From contig NZ_JADPUN010000093.1 of the NCBI RefSeq assembly GCF_015690345.1, positions 1 to 44,724 of the forward strand: 44,724 nt of DNA, in the 5' to 3' direction. The DNA is from Plantactinospora alkalitolerans. Its GTDB lineage: Bacteria; Actinomycetota; Actinomycetes; Mycobacteriales; Micromonosporaceae. Positions 15,884-24,616 of the stretch are shown here, piece after piece. Position numbers and translations under genes: made by a program. The notes under the pieces are model-generated. The model did not search any database. It was not told the origin of the DNA and saw only the letters and a program-made list of their open reading frames with translations. Numbering within the stretch: the first letter of the stretch is position 1; every line of letters begins with the position of its first letter.

Positions 15884-16657
15884 GTGACGCAGGACGAAGA
15901 GGCGCGCGGCGGGCCCGCCTATCCGATCGAATCGGTCAGCAACGCCCTTCGACTGCTGCTGCTCCTGCGCGACCGCGACGAGCTACGCGTGATGGACTGC
16001 GCGGCCGAACTCGGCGTCGCCCGGTCCACCGCGCACCGGCTGCTCGCCATGCTCGACCACCACGGATTCCTGCGCCGCGATCCGGCGACCCGCACCTACC
16101 GCACCGGCGAGGCGCTGCTGGCACTCGGCCTGAACGCCATCCGCGGCCTCGACATCCGCACCCGGGCCCGGCCCTACATGCAGGCGCTGTGCGACGAAGT
16201 CGGGGAAACCGTCAACCTCGTCGTACTCGAAGGCGACGGCGTACGTTTCGTCGACGCGATCGAGACCCCACAGGCGCTGCGGGTCGGCGGCCGGATCGGG
16301 CTGCGCCGGCCGGCGCACTGCACCTCGGCGGGCAAGGCCATCCTCGCCGCGCTGCCGCCCGAGGAGCTGCGCAGGCTCTACCCGAAGGAGGAGCTGACGG
16401 TGATGACCGACGACTCCCTGTCCAGCCGGACGGAGCTGCAGAAGGCGCTGGTCGAGATCCGGGAAGTCGGCTTCGCCCTGGCCCGCACCGAAAGCGACCC
16501 CGACATCGTCGCGGTCGGGGTGCGGATCCCGCAGGACCCGGGCCGGACAGAGGCGGGCATTGCCGTCTCTGCCCCGGCCAGCCGGATGACCGCCGAGGAG
16601 ATCGAGCGCTGCGGGCGGGCCGCGATCCGCACCGCCGCGCTGATCGCCAGCGGATGA
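15884..16657 (+). CDS. IclR-family transcriptional regulator
   Basis: A 257-aa regulator. The winged helix covers ESVSNALRLLLLLRD to LGVARSTAHRLLAMLDHHGFL, and the effector domain contains LRRPAHCTSAGKAILAALP. The GTG at 15884 is preceded at ideal spacing by AAGGAGG. It is clearly paralogous to the IclR protein encoded at 7022 (the STAHRLL and HCT.GGKAILAALP regions are close), so each catabolic arm has its own copy. The divergent palindrome with -35/-10 boxes suggests negative autoregulation and control of the amidohydrolase-ligase-dehydrogenase operon by a pathway intermediate, perhaps a CoA ester or ring-opened acid. Confidence 0.92.
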   Translation: MTQDEEARGGPAYPIESVSNALRLLLLLRDRDELRVMDCAAELGVARSTAHRLLAMLDHHGFLRRDPATRTYRTGEALLALGLNAIRGLDIRTRARPYMQALCDEVGETVNLVVLEGDGVRFVDAIETPQALRVGGRIGLRRPAHCTSAGKAILAALPPEELRRLYPKEELTVMTDDSLSSRTELQKALVEIREVGFALARTESDPDIVAVGVRIPQDPGRTEAGIAVSAPASRMTAEEIERCGRAAIRTAALIASG

Positions 16658-17177
16658 CCGAGGTGATCGTCGTGGCGGTGCCTGCCAGCGACGGACGCCC
16701 ATTGATCCGCTGGGACTGACCGACACCGACCGCACGGCGGTACGTCAACGGCTCGACCATCGGGACGAAGCCCGTTGATCGGCTGCGCCGCCCGGGTTCT
16801 GCTCCGCCAAGCTGGCCCGGGTACGCCTGCCCAGCCGAGCGGACATATTCGGTACCGGTCTGAAAAATGCGACGCGATACGTTTTCCGCTCTTCCCGACC
16901 TGATCGACGGAATTACGTTGGACAATTCCTCCGGCGTTCCGACCGATCGGAGTCGCTACGCCGACAGTTCGGCGACCGCCCCCTCGTCACATGCAACGAT
17001 GACACCGGCTAACCCCCGGCCGGGCGCCGAAAAGTGCAATTCCCGACCACTCATGTCATGGCCGCCGTCCTGTTCAGAGCAGGACGGCGAACCCATTCGC
17101 GCAGTGCGGCGGGACCATTCGGCGCAACCGGTCAGCCATCTGCCAGCAGCACTGATCCAGCAGGGGGGATGGACCAC
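16658..17177. other. Intergenic stretch of about 520 bp
   Basis: No gene is supported here. A 21-codon frame begins in an ATGA overlap at the IclR stop (16654-16719) but has no recognisable content. The middle part (about 16860-16930) is less GC-rich than its surroundings and may hold the promoter of the following two-gene unit. A hairpin lies at 17063-17089. Confidence 0.5.
17063..17089. terminator. Hairpin, possible terminator or leader structure
   Basis: Perfect 10-bp arms CGCCGTCCTG and CAGGACGGCG flank a 7-base loop. There is no T-tract. It lies 89 bp before the GTG start of the Tat-signal gene and 406 bp after the IclR stop, so it may be a leader hairpin rather than a terminator. Confidence 0.45.
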
Positions 17178-18218
17178 GTGACAGATCATCAGAAAGGCCT
17201 GCCAGTTTCCCGGCGGGACCTCATCCGCATCTCCGGCGGCACCACGCTGGCCGCCGTGGCACTCGGCTCGCTCGGCGTACCCGTGCGGGCCGGGACGGCG
17301 GCGGGCGCCGCACCCCGCGACATCGGCCCGGCCGCCGACGGCGCGGGCTCGGCCTGGGCGAGTTCCGGGGCCGGCAGCCGGCTCCGCTCAACCGGGGCCG
17401 ACCTGCTCATCCGGGACGGCTCGCCGCACTGGTGGCTGAGCCCGGACATCTGGGCCGTGCCCGGCACCGACCCGAACGGCGCCGCCGGGACACCGGCCGC
17501 CGGTGACGTCGCCTACGTCTGGGCCCGGATCCAGAACACCGGCCGGGAGGACGCCGTCGGCATCGAGGTGAGGTTCTACTGGGGCAACCCGTCGGTGCAG
17601 ATGCTCTACAGCACCCTCAACCCCATCGGCACGGCGTTCGCCGACATCGCGGCCGGCGACACCCAGGAGGTGCTCTGCCTCGTGCCGTGGAACGTGGTGG
17701 CGGTGAACGACGGGCACGAGTGCCTCGTCGCCGTCGCCGTCCTGCCCGGCGATCCGGCGCTGCCCGACGCCGTCGACCCGCCCGGCTATCCGAACGTGGC
17801 TCAGCGCAACCTGACGCTGGTCAGCGCCCAAAAGGCCGACTTCAAGCTGACCCTGACGGTCAGCGCGCCGAAGCGGGCACCGAAGCAGATCAGGATCGGC
17901 GCCGAGGTCGGCGGCGAACTGTCCAAGGAGGCCCTGCTCACGCTGGGTCTCGACGGGCGGCGGCCGGTCGGCAAGCCGGTGGTCGAGGTGGGCTTCTCGG
18001 CCAAGCCGATCACCGATCCGGGCGACGGGATCGGCGACCCGGAGCTGGTCGTGGAGGTGCCGGCCGGGCGCAGCGTCCCGGTGCATCTGACGGTACGCGG
18101 CGCCACCGGGCTGGACCCCGGCGAGTACCAGCTCGTGGAGGTCCTGGAACGGGACGGCGAGCGGCTGCTCGGCGGCATCTCGTTCGCCGTCGTCGCCGGG
18201 AAGGAGGGGCAGAAATGA
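17178..18218 (+). CDS. Tat-exported protein of unknown function with beta-sandwich-like domains
   Basis: A protein of 346 aa from the GTG at 17178 (349 aa from an ATG at 17169; the GTG is better spaced from the GGGGGG at 17163-17168). The N-terminus is a twin-arginine signal, SRRDLIRISGG followed by a hydrophobic run, so it is exported folded. The mature part has an Ala/Gly-rich linker, then a region with DVAYVWARIQNTGREDAVGIEV, resembling CARDB/Ig-like beta-sandwiches that handle strand-rich repeats, and a second beta-rich half (KLTLTVSAPKRAPKQIRIG ... VPVHLTVRGATGLDPGEYQLVEVL). No catalytic motif is seen. It overlaps the next gene as ATGA, and the two resemble each other in beta-sandwich content. 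Function unknown; a surface or envelope role is likely. Confidence 0.8.
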   Translation: MTDHQKGLPVSRRDLIRISGGTTLAAVALGSLGVPVRAGTAAGAAPRDIGPAADGAGSAWASSGAGSRLRSTGADLLIRDGSPHWWLSPDIWAVPGTDPNGAAGTPAAGDVAYVWARIQNTGREDAVGIEVRFYWGNPSVQMLYSTLNPIGTAFADIAAGDTQEVLCLVPWNVVAVNDGHECLVAVAVLPGDPALPDAVDPPGYPNVAQRNLTLVSAQKADFKLTLTVSAPKRAPKQIRIGAEVGGELSKEALLTLGLDGRRPVGKPVVEVGFSAKPITDPGDGIGDPELVVEVPAGRSVPVHLTVRGATGLDPGEYQLVEVLERDGERLLGGISFAVVAGKEGQK

Positions 18219-19726
18219 GCGCGACACCGATGCAGGTACAGACCCGCCCCTTTGCCATCGAACCGCTGACCAGCACCATGCTGCCGGACGGCATATTCGA
18301 CAACGCGCTCTACAAGCTCCGGATCGCCTGCCACTACACCAACACCTCCGGCGCCGACCTGACCAACGTCACGCTCTATCTGGAGAGCATCGGCGACCCG
18401 GGGATCGTGGTGACCGGGCAGACGTACACGTTCCCGAAGATTCCGGCCGGGGCGTCGGTGCTGGTCTCCTGGGCGGCCGACTTCCAGCACGCGTCACCGG
18501 GCAAACCGCTGGTCAGCTTCGTGGCCCGGGCCGACGGGCACAGCCCGGCCCGGTCGATCCGGCAGATCTTCGTCTCGCAGACCCGCTACGACCAGGCCAC
18601 CGACACCTACTCGGTAACCATCCCGGAAGGGCGGCTCGAACTCTCCAAGCCGATCGTCGTACCACCGGCCAAGGGCGGCTGGTGGCCGGGCGACAAACCC
18701 GGCGACGACAAGGAACGGCCACCGTGGACCGGACCGTACGTGCCGACCGGCGCCACCATGGTCTGGGTGCCGAATCCGGCGTACCCGGGGACGCACGGCG
18801 AACTGCCGTTCGACGATCCCTGGTGGAAGATCCTCGGCTGGATCGTCTTCGCCATCGCCAGCCTGGTCGGGATCATCGCGGCGGCGATCGGCACCGGAAC
18901 CTTCAACGTCGGGATCAAGGGCAAGTTCGAGGAGACCGATCCGGGGCTCGTCGTCGAGTGCTGCAAGCCGGCACCGGGTGACGGGCTCAAGGGCGGGGTC
19001 ACGGTCGCCGGGGTGGCCGGGGTGATCGCCTCCGTCGCCCTGGTGGTGGGGCTCGCCGACGACGCCGACCCGCACTGGCGGGGCCAGAAGGCGACTCCGC
19101 CGGCCCCGGGCGAGTTGACCACCGCCGAACGGGTCGACGCGCACTGGCGGCTGCTCGACGAACCGCACGCGGGACGGGCGTACCGGACCGAGGTCGAGTG
19201 GTCGTACCAGCGGGTCACCACCGGGGCGACGTACCAGCACTCGGTGTCGGAGCAGCAGACCAACGTGCACGTCACCGAGGAGGTCAAGGTCGTCACTCCG
19301 GACACCGTGGCCTCGCCGGGACTGCTGTGGGCCCGGGCCACCTTCACCCGCCCCGGCGGAACTCCCTACTCCGGTCCGCAGTTGTACGCGTTCGCCCTGT
19401 TCCGGGCCCCGCAGGGGCTCTACTTCCTGGTGCCGCTGACCGACGACGGGGTCGGCCACGACGGCCGGGCGGGCGACGGCGAGTACACCGCCGGACTGCC
19501 GCTCCGGGACGTGCTCAAGGACCTGGAGAAGGCCGGACAGCAGCCGCAGGGCATCTGGAAGGTCTTCGTCTTCGCGCAGGACGTCAACCTGGTTCCGCCG
19601 GGCACCCCGGCCGAGGTCGCCGCGCAGACCGTCGGCGGCGTCTTCGTGGCCAGTGCCGTCCAGATCACCTTCGACTCCAGCCAGCCCTGCCCGCTGGAGG
19701 CGCAGAGCAGCATCAAGGTCGTCTGA
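18215..19726 (+). CDS. Membrane-anchored beta-rich protein of unknown function
   Basis: A 503-aa protein that overlaps the Tat-protein gene by 4 bp and has a strong GGAGGGG ribosome binding site. The N-terminal 160 residues form a CARDB-like region (LRIACHYTNTSGADLTNVTLYL). After a Pro/Trp-rich linker come two hydrophobic segments, WKILGWIVFAIASLVGIIAA and GGVTVAGVAGVIASVALVVG, separated by a short loop with a CC pair. The C-terminal domain contains LTDDGVGHDGRAGDGEYTA, a pattern like the calcium-type DDG...DG.AGDGxYT segment of choice-of-anchor X domains. No signal peptide is seen. The two proteins are probably made together and interact at the membrane. I do not recognise a named family for the whole protein. 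Confidence 0.8.
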   Translation: MSATPMQVQTRPFAIEPLTSTMLPDGIFDNALYKLRIACHYTNTSGADLTNVTLYLESIGDPGIVVTGQTYTFPKIPAGASVLVSWAADFQHASPGKPLVSFVARADGHSPARSIRQIFVSQTRYDQATDTYSVTIPEGRLELSKPIVVPPAKGGWWPGDKPGDDKERPPWTGPYVPTGATMVWVPNPAYPGTHGELPFDDPWWKILGWIVFAIASLVGIIAAAIGTGTFNVGIKGKFEETDPGLVVECCKPAPGDGLKGGVTVAGVAGVIASVALVVGLADDADPHWRGQKATPPAPGELTTAERVDAHWRLLDEPHAGRAYRTEVEWSYQRVTTGATYQHSVSEQQTNVHVTEEVKVVTPDTVASPGLLWARATFTRPGGTPYSGPQLYAFALFRAPQGLYFLVPLTDDGVGHDGRAGDGEYTAGLPLRDVLKDLEKAGQQPQGIWKVFVFAQDVNLVPPGTPAEVAAQTVGGVFVASAVQITFDSSQPCPLEAQSSIKVV

Positions 19727-19744
19727 CCGGCCTTGGACGTGTGG

Positions 19745-19778
19745 GTACGGCGGGGGCCGAGCGAGGCTCCCGCCGTAC
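19745..19778 (+). terminator. Strong hairpin terminator
   Basis: Arms 19745-19758 and 19765-19778 pair over 14 bp (one G-U) around a 6-base loop, 18 bp after the stop of the membrane-anchored protein. There is no U-tract, as is common in actinomycetes. Confidence 0.75.
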
Positions 19779-19856
19779 GGCGCCACGGAACACCCAAGCG
19801 CCCAGTTCTCGATCTTGCCAGCCGCCCCTACTCTGGCCGCATGTGTCGAACTGGCA

Positions 19857-20357
19857 GTGTGCGCCATCCCTAACAACACCACCCCGTCGTTCCGAAGCGC
19901 GGTGATCATCTTCTGTCTCAGTGCGGCACCGCTGCTCCTCATCTTCGGTCTGACGGCCGATCCGGCGCCGAAGCCGCTCGGGGTGCTGCTGGACGGCACC
20001 GTGGTCGACCACGCGCCCCCCGGGCCGGGAGACGCCAACGCGGCCATCGTCTCGGTGCAGACGCCGGAGGGTCGGGTCATCTGCGGCGTCGAGCGGGTCC
20101 TTCTCCCCAACGGCCGGCTGCCGGTGGTCGGCGCGACGATCACCGTTGACTACGCCGACGGTAGATGCCGCCCGGCGGCGGAAGACAACACCGGCATCCG
20201 AGTGGGTCTGGTTCTGATCGGCGCGACCGGCGTCATCGGGGTGAGTACGTACTACTGGCGCAGGTCCGGGCCGGGTCGACGGTTCCGGGCCGCACGGAAG
20301 GCCGCGACTCGACCTGACCGAAAGCGCGGCGCCGTCAGGCCATCGCGGGGAGGATGA
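19857..20357 (+). CDS. Small membrane protein, DUF3592-like
   Basis: A 166-aa protein with an N-terminal transmembrane segment (SAVIIFCLSAAPLLLIFGL), a short extracytoplasmic beta-rich domain and a second membrane segment (IRVGLVLIGATGVIGVSTYYW) followed by a basic tail. The middle domain (LDGTVVDHAPPGPGDANAAI ... VVGATITVDYADGRCRPA) has the layout of DUF3592: a VxGxV strand, a quoted-length loop, then a vGdxVxVrYd strand. The GTG at 19857 is the best placed start; no strong ribosome binding site is visible. The 3' end overlaps the convergent serine hydrolase gene by 23 bp. Function unknown. Confidence 0.65.
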   Translation: MCAIPNNTTPSFRSAVIIFCLSAAPLLLIFGLTADPAPKPLGVLLDGTVVDHAPPGPGDANAAIVSVQTPEGRVICGVERVLLPNGRLPVVGATITVDYADGRCRPAAEDNTGIRVGLVLIGATGVIGVSTYYWRRSGPGRRFRAARKAATRPDRKRGAVRPSRGG

Positions 20358-21318
20358 CCCGCTCCAGCACCGTGCGCGGGGTCTGCCCCTGCTCGGGGTC
20401 GTTGTAGTTGCCTGCGGTGATGGCCACGGTGAGATCGAGATCGGGCAGGACGTACAGGCCCTGGCCGCCGTTACCCATGCCGGCCACCAGCCGATGACTG
20501 TCAAGAGAGTCGATGTACCACTGATAGCCGTACTGCGCGCCCCAAGCGGTCTGCAGGCGTGGCTGGAGCATGGTGTGGATCCAGTCGGCGGAGACGATCC
20601 GTTGACCGTTCCAGGCTCCCTTGGCCAGCATCAGCTCACCGATCCTGGCCAGGTCGCGGGGCGCGAGTCGCAGCCCGGACGCGGCGGAGGCCACGCCGTC
20701 CGCACCGGTCATCCACTCGCTGCTGTCGATGCCCAGCGGCGCGAACAGCACGGCCTGCCCGTACTGCGGCAGCGACCGCCCCGTGCCGTCGGTGATCAGC
20801 CGGCCGAGCAGGGCCGTGGCACCGCCGCAGTAGTTCCATCGGGTGCCGGGCGGCTCGAGGATCGGCCGCTCCAGGATGAACCGGCACCGGTCCGGCGCCA
20901 GTTCCATTGCGATCTCGGCGTTGGCGGGGCTGTCGTAAGGGAGATCTTCGCGCCATTCCACGCCCAACGACATCGTCAGCGCGTGCTCGACGGTGAGCCG
21001 GGCACGCTGGGAGTCGGCCGCCAGGTCGGGATACTGCGGAAACTGCCGCAGCAACGGCTCCGCCGGCGGTGGAACCAGCCCTTCGCCGAGCGCGATGCCG
21101 TACAACAGCGCGGTTACGCTCTTGGTGACCGACCGGATGTCGTGCAGTGTCTCGGGCCCGAACTCGACGACGCCCAGCGAGGCGTTCCAGGCAAAGTCCT
21201 CACCGGCGCTGTAGTACTCCAGCAAGGGGCGGCCGCCGCGAACCGCCACGACGCCGTGCAGACCGCTGATCTGGCCAATCTCGAGCATTTTGCCGAGCCG
21301 GTCGCGCAACCGCGTCAT
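20335..21318 (-). CDS. Serine hydrolase, beta-lactamase class C/EstB family
   Basis: A 327-aa serine beta-lactamase-fold hydrolase. The nucleophile motif SVTK is at residues 63-66 (DIRSVTKSVTALLYGIALGEG), the second motif is YCG in RWNYCGGATALLG, and the C-terminal motif is MGNGGQGLYVLPDLDL. No signal peptide is present, so it is probably a cytoplasmic esterase or amidase rather than a secreted beta-lactamase. The start has GGAGTG upstream. It is divergent from the SARP regulator gene across 328 bp and convergent with the DUF3592-like gene. Substrate unknown. Confidence 0.88.
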   Translation of the reverse strand: MTRLRDRLGKMLEIGQISGLHGVVAVRGGRPLLEYYSAGEDFAWNASLGVVEFGPETLHDIRSVTKSVTALLYGIALGEGLVPPPAEPLLRQFPQYPDLAADSQRARLTVEHALTMSLGVEWREDLPYDSPANAEIAMELAPDRCRFILERPILEPPGTRWNYCGGATALLGRLITDGTGRSLPQYGQAVLFAPLGIDSSEWMTGADGVASAASGLRLAPRDLARIGELMLAKGAWNGQRIVSADWIHTMLQPRLQTAWGAQYGYQWYIDSLDSHRLVAGMGNGGQGLYVLPDLDLTVAITAGNYNDPEQGQTPRTVLERVILPAMA

Positions 21319-21646
21319 GGGGCACTCCAGAAGGTCGCCGGGCAGCGGAACAGCAGACGACTCGTTATACCGGAATTGCCGCTCTCAAGCGACCCGAGTA
21401 GAAGGGGTCCAACTGTCAGTGGCAAGCGCTGGAGCGCAGGCACAAGCGCCCGACCACAGCGCATCCGGCAAAGTTCGGCGTCAGCGACGAGGCCGAGTGG
21501 CCCGGGCCGCTACCGCGCCGATCCCTGTATTGGGGAATGATCTTCCGTTCGCCGCCGTACCAACCGCCCCCGGCCCCAACGCGCCATGCGGCATCATTGA
21601 TGCCGTCCGATAGGTCAGTTCTGGTCCGGTCGCGGGAGGCATACAG
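21319..21646. other. Divergent promoter region (328 bp)
   Basis: This gap separates the serine hydrolase and SARP gene starts. An AT-richer patch TTATACCGGAAT (about 21364-21375) could hold a promoter toward the hydrolase. GGGAGG at 21633-21638 is the ribosome binding site of the SARP gene. No ORF or repeat of note was seen. Confidence 0.5.
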
Positions 21647-24475
21647 GTGGAGCTGCGCGTCCTGGGATCGCTGGAGGTCCGCGTGCGTGGCATTCCGGTC
21701 CGGCTGGGCGGCCCGCGCGAACGCAAACTGCTGGCACTGATGCTGGTTCACGCCGAACGCGCGGTACCGCTGGCCGCGCTGGTCGACGGGATGTGGGACG
21801 AGGCGCCACCGGCGACCGCCAAGCGCCAGGTGCAGAACCTCATCTCGGCCCTGCGCCGGCTGCTGGCCGACGGGTCGGACCGGAATGCCAGGTCGCCCAC
21901 GATCGTGGCCGAGCGGGACGCCTACCGGCTCCGCCTCGGCGACGCCGAGCTCGACGCGCGGCTGTTCCTGGCCCAGGTCGGGCGCGCACAGGAGCTGGCC
22001 GAGGCGGGTCAGACGGGCGCCGCCGCCGCCGAGCTGCGTGCCGCGCTGCGGCGCTGGCATGGCCCGCCGCTGGCCGGGCTGACCGGCCGGGTGCTGGAGG
22101 CGGCCGCGGCGCGGCTGGAGGAGCAGCAGCGCGCCGCCGTCGAGGAGTGCGTCGACCTGGAGCTACGGCTCGGTCGCCACGGCGAGCTGCTCGGCGAACT
22201 GACCGAGCTGGTCGCCGTGCACCCGCTTCGCGAGCGGCTGGTGGGGCAGCTCATGCTGGCGCTCTACCGGTCCGGTCGGCAGGCCGACGCGCTGCACGCG
22301 TACCGGCGGCTGCGCAAGGGTCTCGCCGACGAGTTCGGGCTCGATCCCGGCCCGCGGCTGCAGGAGCTGCACGCCGTGATCCTGGCCAGCGATGCGGCCA
22401 CCCGGACGCCGGACACCGCCGAACCGCCGGCCGCGGTGGGCACACCTGCCCACCGGGCCGCGCCGGTCGTTCCGGCCCAGTTGCCCGCCGACGTCGCCGG
22501 CTTCGCCGGCCGCGCGGAGCAACTCAAGGAACTGGACCAGTTGTTGCCCGGCGATCCCACCGGAACGACCACCGTGGCGATCGGCGTGATCGCCGGCACC
22601 GCCGGGGTCGGCAAGACGGCGTTGGCAGTGCACTGGGGCCAGCGGGTCCGCCACCACTTCCCGGACGGCCAGCTCTACGTCGACCTGCGCGGCTTCGAAC
22701 CGGCCGGCGCCCCGGTGGATCCGGCAGACGCGCTGCGCGGATTCCTGGACGGGCTTGGCGTGCCGGGCGAACGGATGCCGGTCGACCTGCCGTCCCGGTC
22801 GGCCCTGTACCGCAGTCTGCTGGCGGATCGACGCATCCTGGTGGTGCTGGACAATGCCCGCGACGCCGAGCAGGTCCGTCCGCTGCTGCCGGGCAGCCCC
22901 ACCTGCCTGGCCCTGACGACCAGCCGCCATCTGCTGCCGGGTCTCGTCGCGGCGGAGGGCGCCCGGCCGATCCCGCTGGACCTGTTCGATCCCGGCGAGG
23001 CGCGCCAGATGCTGGCCGGTCGGCTCGGCGAGCGGCGCCTGCTCGCGGAGCCGCAGGCGATCGACGAGATCATCACCCGGTGCGGCAGGCTCCCGTTGGC
23101 ACTGGCGGTGACGGCGGCCCGGGCCGCCATCCATTCGGGGTTTTCGCTGGCCACCCTCGCCGCCGAGCTGCGGGCCGCCCGCAGTCGCCTGGACCCGTTC
23201 GCCGGCGCCGACCGGGCAACCGACGTACGGGCCGTTTTCTCCTGGTCGTACCAGCAACTCAGTGAGCCGGCGAAACGGCTGTTCCGGCTGCTCGGGCCGG
23301 CACCCGGCCCGGACATCGCGGTGCCGGCGGCGGCCAGCCTCGTCGGCGTCGCGGCGGCCCTGGCCGCCCCGGTCCTGACCGAGTTGGCCGACGCGCATCT
23401 GGTCACCGAGCACGCACCGGCCCGGTACGCCTGCCACGACCTGCTGCGGGCGTATGCCGGCGAGCTGGCGGACGCCGTCGACCCGCTCGCGGACCGGCGT
23501 GCGGCCCTGCACCGCCTGGTCGACCACCACCTGCAGAGCGCATGCGAGGCCGACCGGCGGCTCGATCCGTATCGCGATCCGATCACCATCGCACCGGCCC
23601 GGCCCGGGGTGACCAGCGAACGGTTCGCCGACCACGACGCCGCGATGAACTGGTTCACCGTGGAGCTTCCCGGGATGCTCGCCGCCGTCGAGCGGGCCGC
23701 GGCGACCGGCTTCGACGCGCACGCATGGCAGCTCGCCTGGGCGATGGCCTACTTTCTGGAACGTCGAGGGCACTGGCGCCAGTGGGCGGCCGTCCAGGAC
23801 ACCGCACTCGACGCGGCTCGGCGGCTGGACGACCGCGCCGGTCAGGCGCACGCCCACCGCAGCCTGGGGCGGGTACACGTCCATCTGGGCCTGATCGCCG
23901 AGGCGACCGCCCACCTCCGGCTGGCGAGGGAGCTGTACCGGGCTGCCGGCGACGTCGTCGGCGAGGCGCGCGTCCACTTCGACCTCTGTTGGCTGGCCGT
24001 CCGACGCAGCGGTTACCACGATGCGCTGGACCACGCCCGGCAGGCGCTGGAGCTGTTCCGTACCACGGACAACCGCTCCGGCCAGGCGAGGGCGCTCAAC
24101 AACATGGCCCTGGCGCACAGCCTTCTCGGCGACCACGAGCGCGCCCTGGTCGCCGGCACGGACGCGCTGCGGCTCAACCAAGATATCGGCGACCGGTTCG
24201 GCGAGGCGAACACCTGGGACACCCTCGCCCAGGCCAACCTGGAGCTCGGCCACCACGAGGACAGCATCAGGTGCTACCGCCAGGCGATGGACCTGCACCG
24301 GGATCTCGGCCATCCGTGGGCCGAGGCCGACGTACTCACCCAACTCGGTGACGCGTACGAGGCCGCCGGCGAACCGGGCGCCGCCGAGGACGCCCGGCAG
24401 CGTGCGGTCACCATCTTCGACGACCTCGGTCACCCGGACGCCGACCTCGTCCGGGCCAAACTCACCCGACGCTGA
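21647..24475 (+). CDS. AfsR/SARP-family regulator with NB-ARC and TPR domains
   Basis: A 942-aa pathway regulator. Residues 1-90 form an OmpR-like winged helix (MELRVLGSLEVRVRGIPVRL), 95-245 the bacterial transcriptional activator domain (LDARLFLAQVGRAQELAEAG to LADEFGLDPGPRLQELH), then an NB-ARC ATPase starting at about 285 with P-loop GTAGVGKTALA near 317-325 and LVVLDNARDAEQVRPLLPG (Walker B region). The C-terminal 250 residues are TPR-like helices (GQAHAHRSLGRVHVHLGLI and later units). This is the AfsR architecture, whose members bind direct repeats before -10 boxes and activate secondary metabolism. GTG start after GGGAGG. No classical biosynthetic cluster lies directly beside it; the export locus downstream is a possible target. 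Confidence 0.93.
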   Translation: MELRVLGSLEVRVRGIPVRLGGPRERKLLALMLVHAERAVPLAALVDGMWDEAPPATAKRQVQNLISALRRLLADGSDRNARSPTIVAERDAYRLRLGDAELDARLFLAQVGRAQELAEAGQTGAAAAELRAALRRWHGPPLAGLTGRVLEAAAARLEEQQRAAVEECVDLELRLGRHGELLGELTELVAVHPLRERLVGQLMLALYRSGRQADALHAYRRLRKGLADEFGLDPGPRLQELHAVILASDAATRTPDTAEPPAAVGTPAHRAAPVVPAQLPADVAGFAGRAEQLKELDQLLPGDPTGTTTVAIGVIAGTAGVGKTALAVHWGQRVRHHFPDGQLYVDLRGFEPAGAPVDPADALRGFLDGLGVPGERMPVDLPSRSALYRSLLADRRILVVLDNARDAEQVRPLLPGSPTCLALTTSRHLLPGLVAAEGARPIPLDLFDPGEARQMLAGRLGERRLLAEPQAIDEIITRCGRLPLALAVTAARAAIHSGFSLATLAAELRAARSRLDPFAGADRATDVRAVFSWSYQQLSEPAKRLFRLLGPAPGPDIAVPAAASLVGVAAALAAPVLTELADAHLVTEHAPARYACHDLLRAYAGELADAVDPLADRRAALHRLVDHHLQSACEADRRLDPYRDPITIAPARPGVTSERFADHDAAMNWFTVELPGMLAAVERAAATGFDAHAWQLAWAMAYFLERRGHWRQWAAVQDTALDAARRLDDRAGQAHAHRSLGRVHVHLGLIAEATAHLRLARELYRAAGDVVGEARVHFDLCWLAVRRSGYHDALDHARQALELFRTTDNRSGQARALNNMALAHSLLGDHERALVAGTDALRLNQDIGDRFGEANTWDTLAQANLELGHHEDSIRCYRQAMDLHRDLGHPWAEADVLTQLGDAYEAAGEPGAAEDARQRAVTIFDDLGHPDADLVRAKLTRR

Positions 24476-24616
24476 GGCGCGAACGTCATTGGCCGGCCAC
24501 CGGTACGCCATCCAGGGTGCCCCCGCCCTGTCGTACTCGTAGATCCGGATCGCGCTGCCCGCCGGTACCCGCCGATCGGTTCGTACCTGATCGGATGTTG
24601 TTGGATGCGGCCGGGC

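Noticed and set aside
16654-16719. 21-aa frame starting in an ATGA overlap with the second IclR stop
   Set aside because: The overlap is suggestive but the peptide has no feature and nothing downstream supports an operon.
22163-24511. Minus-strand frame of over 780 codons opposite the SARP regulator
   Set aside because: Shadow frame created by strong third-position GC bias; no motif and the plus-strand protein is unmistakable.
24476-24616. Possible terminator between the convergent SARP and permease genes
   Set aside because: Only a 6-bp inverted repeat (CCGATC/GATCGG) was found; too weak to call.
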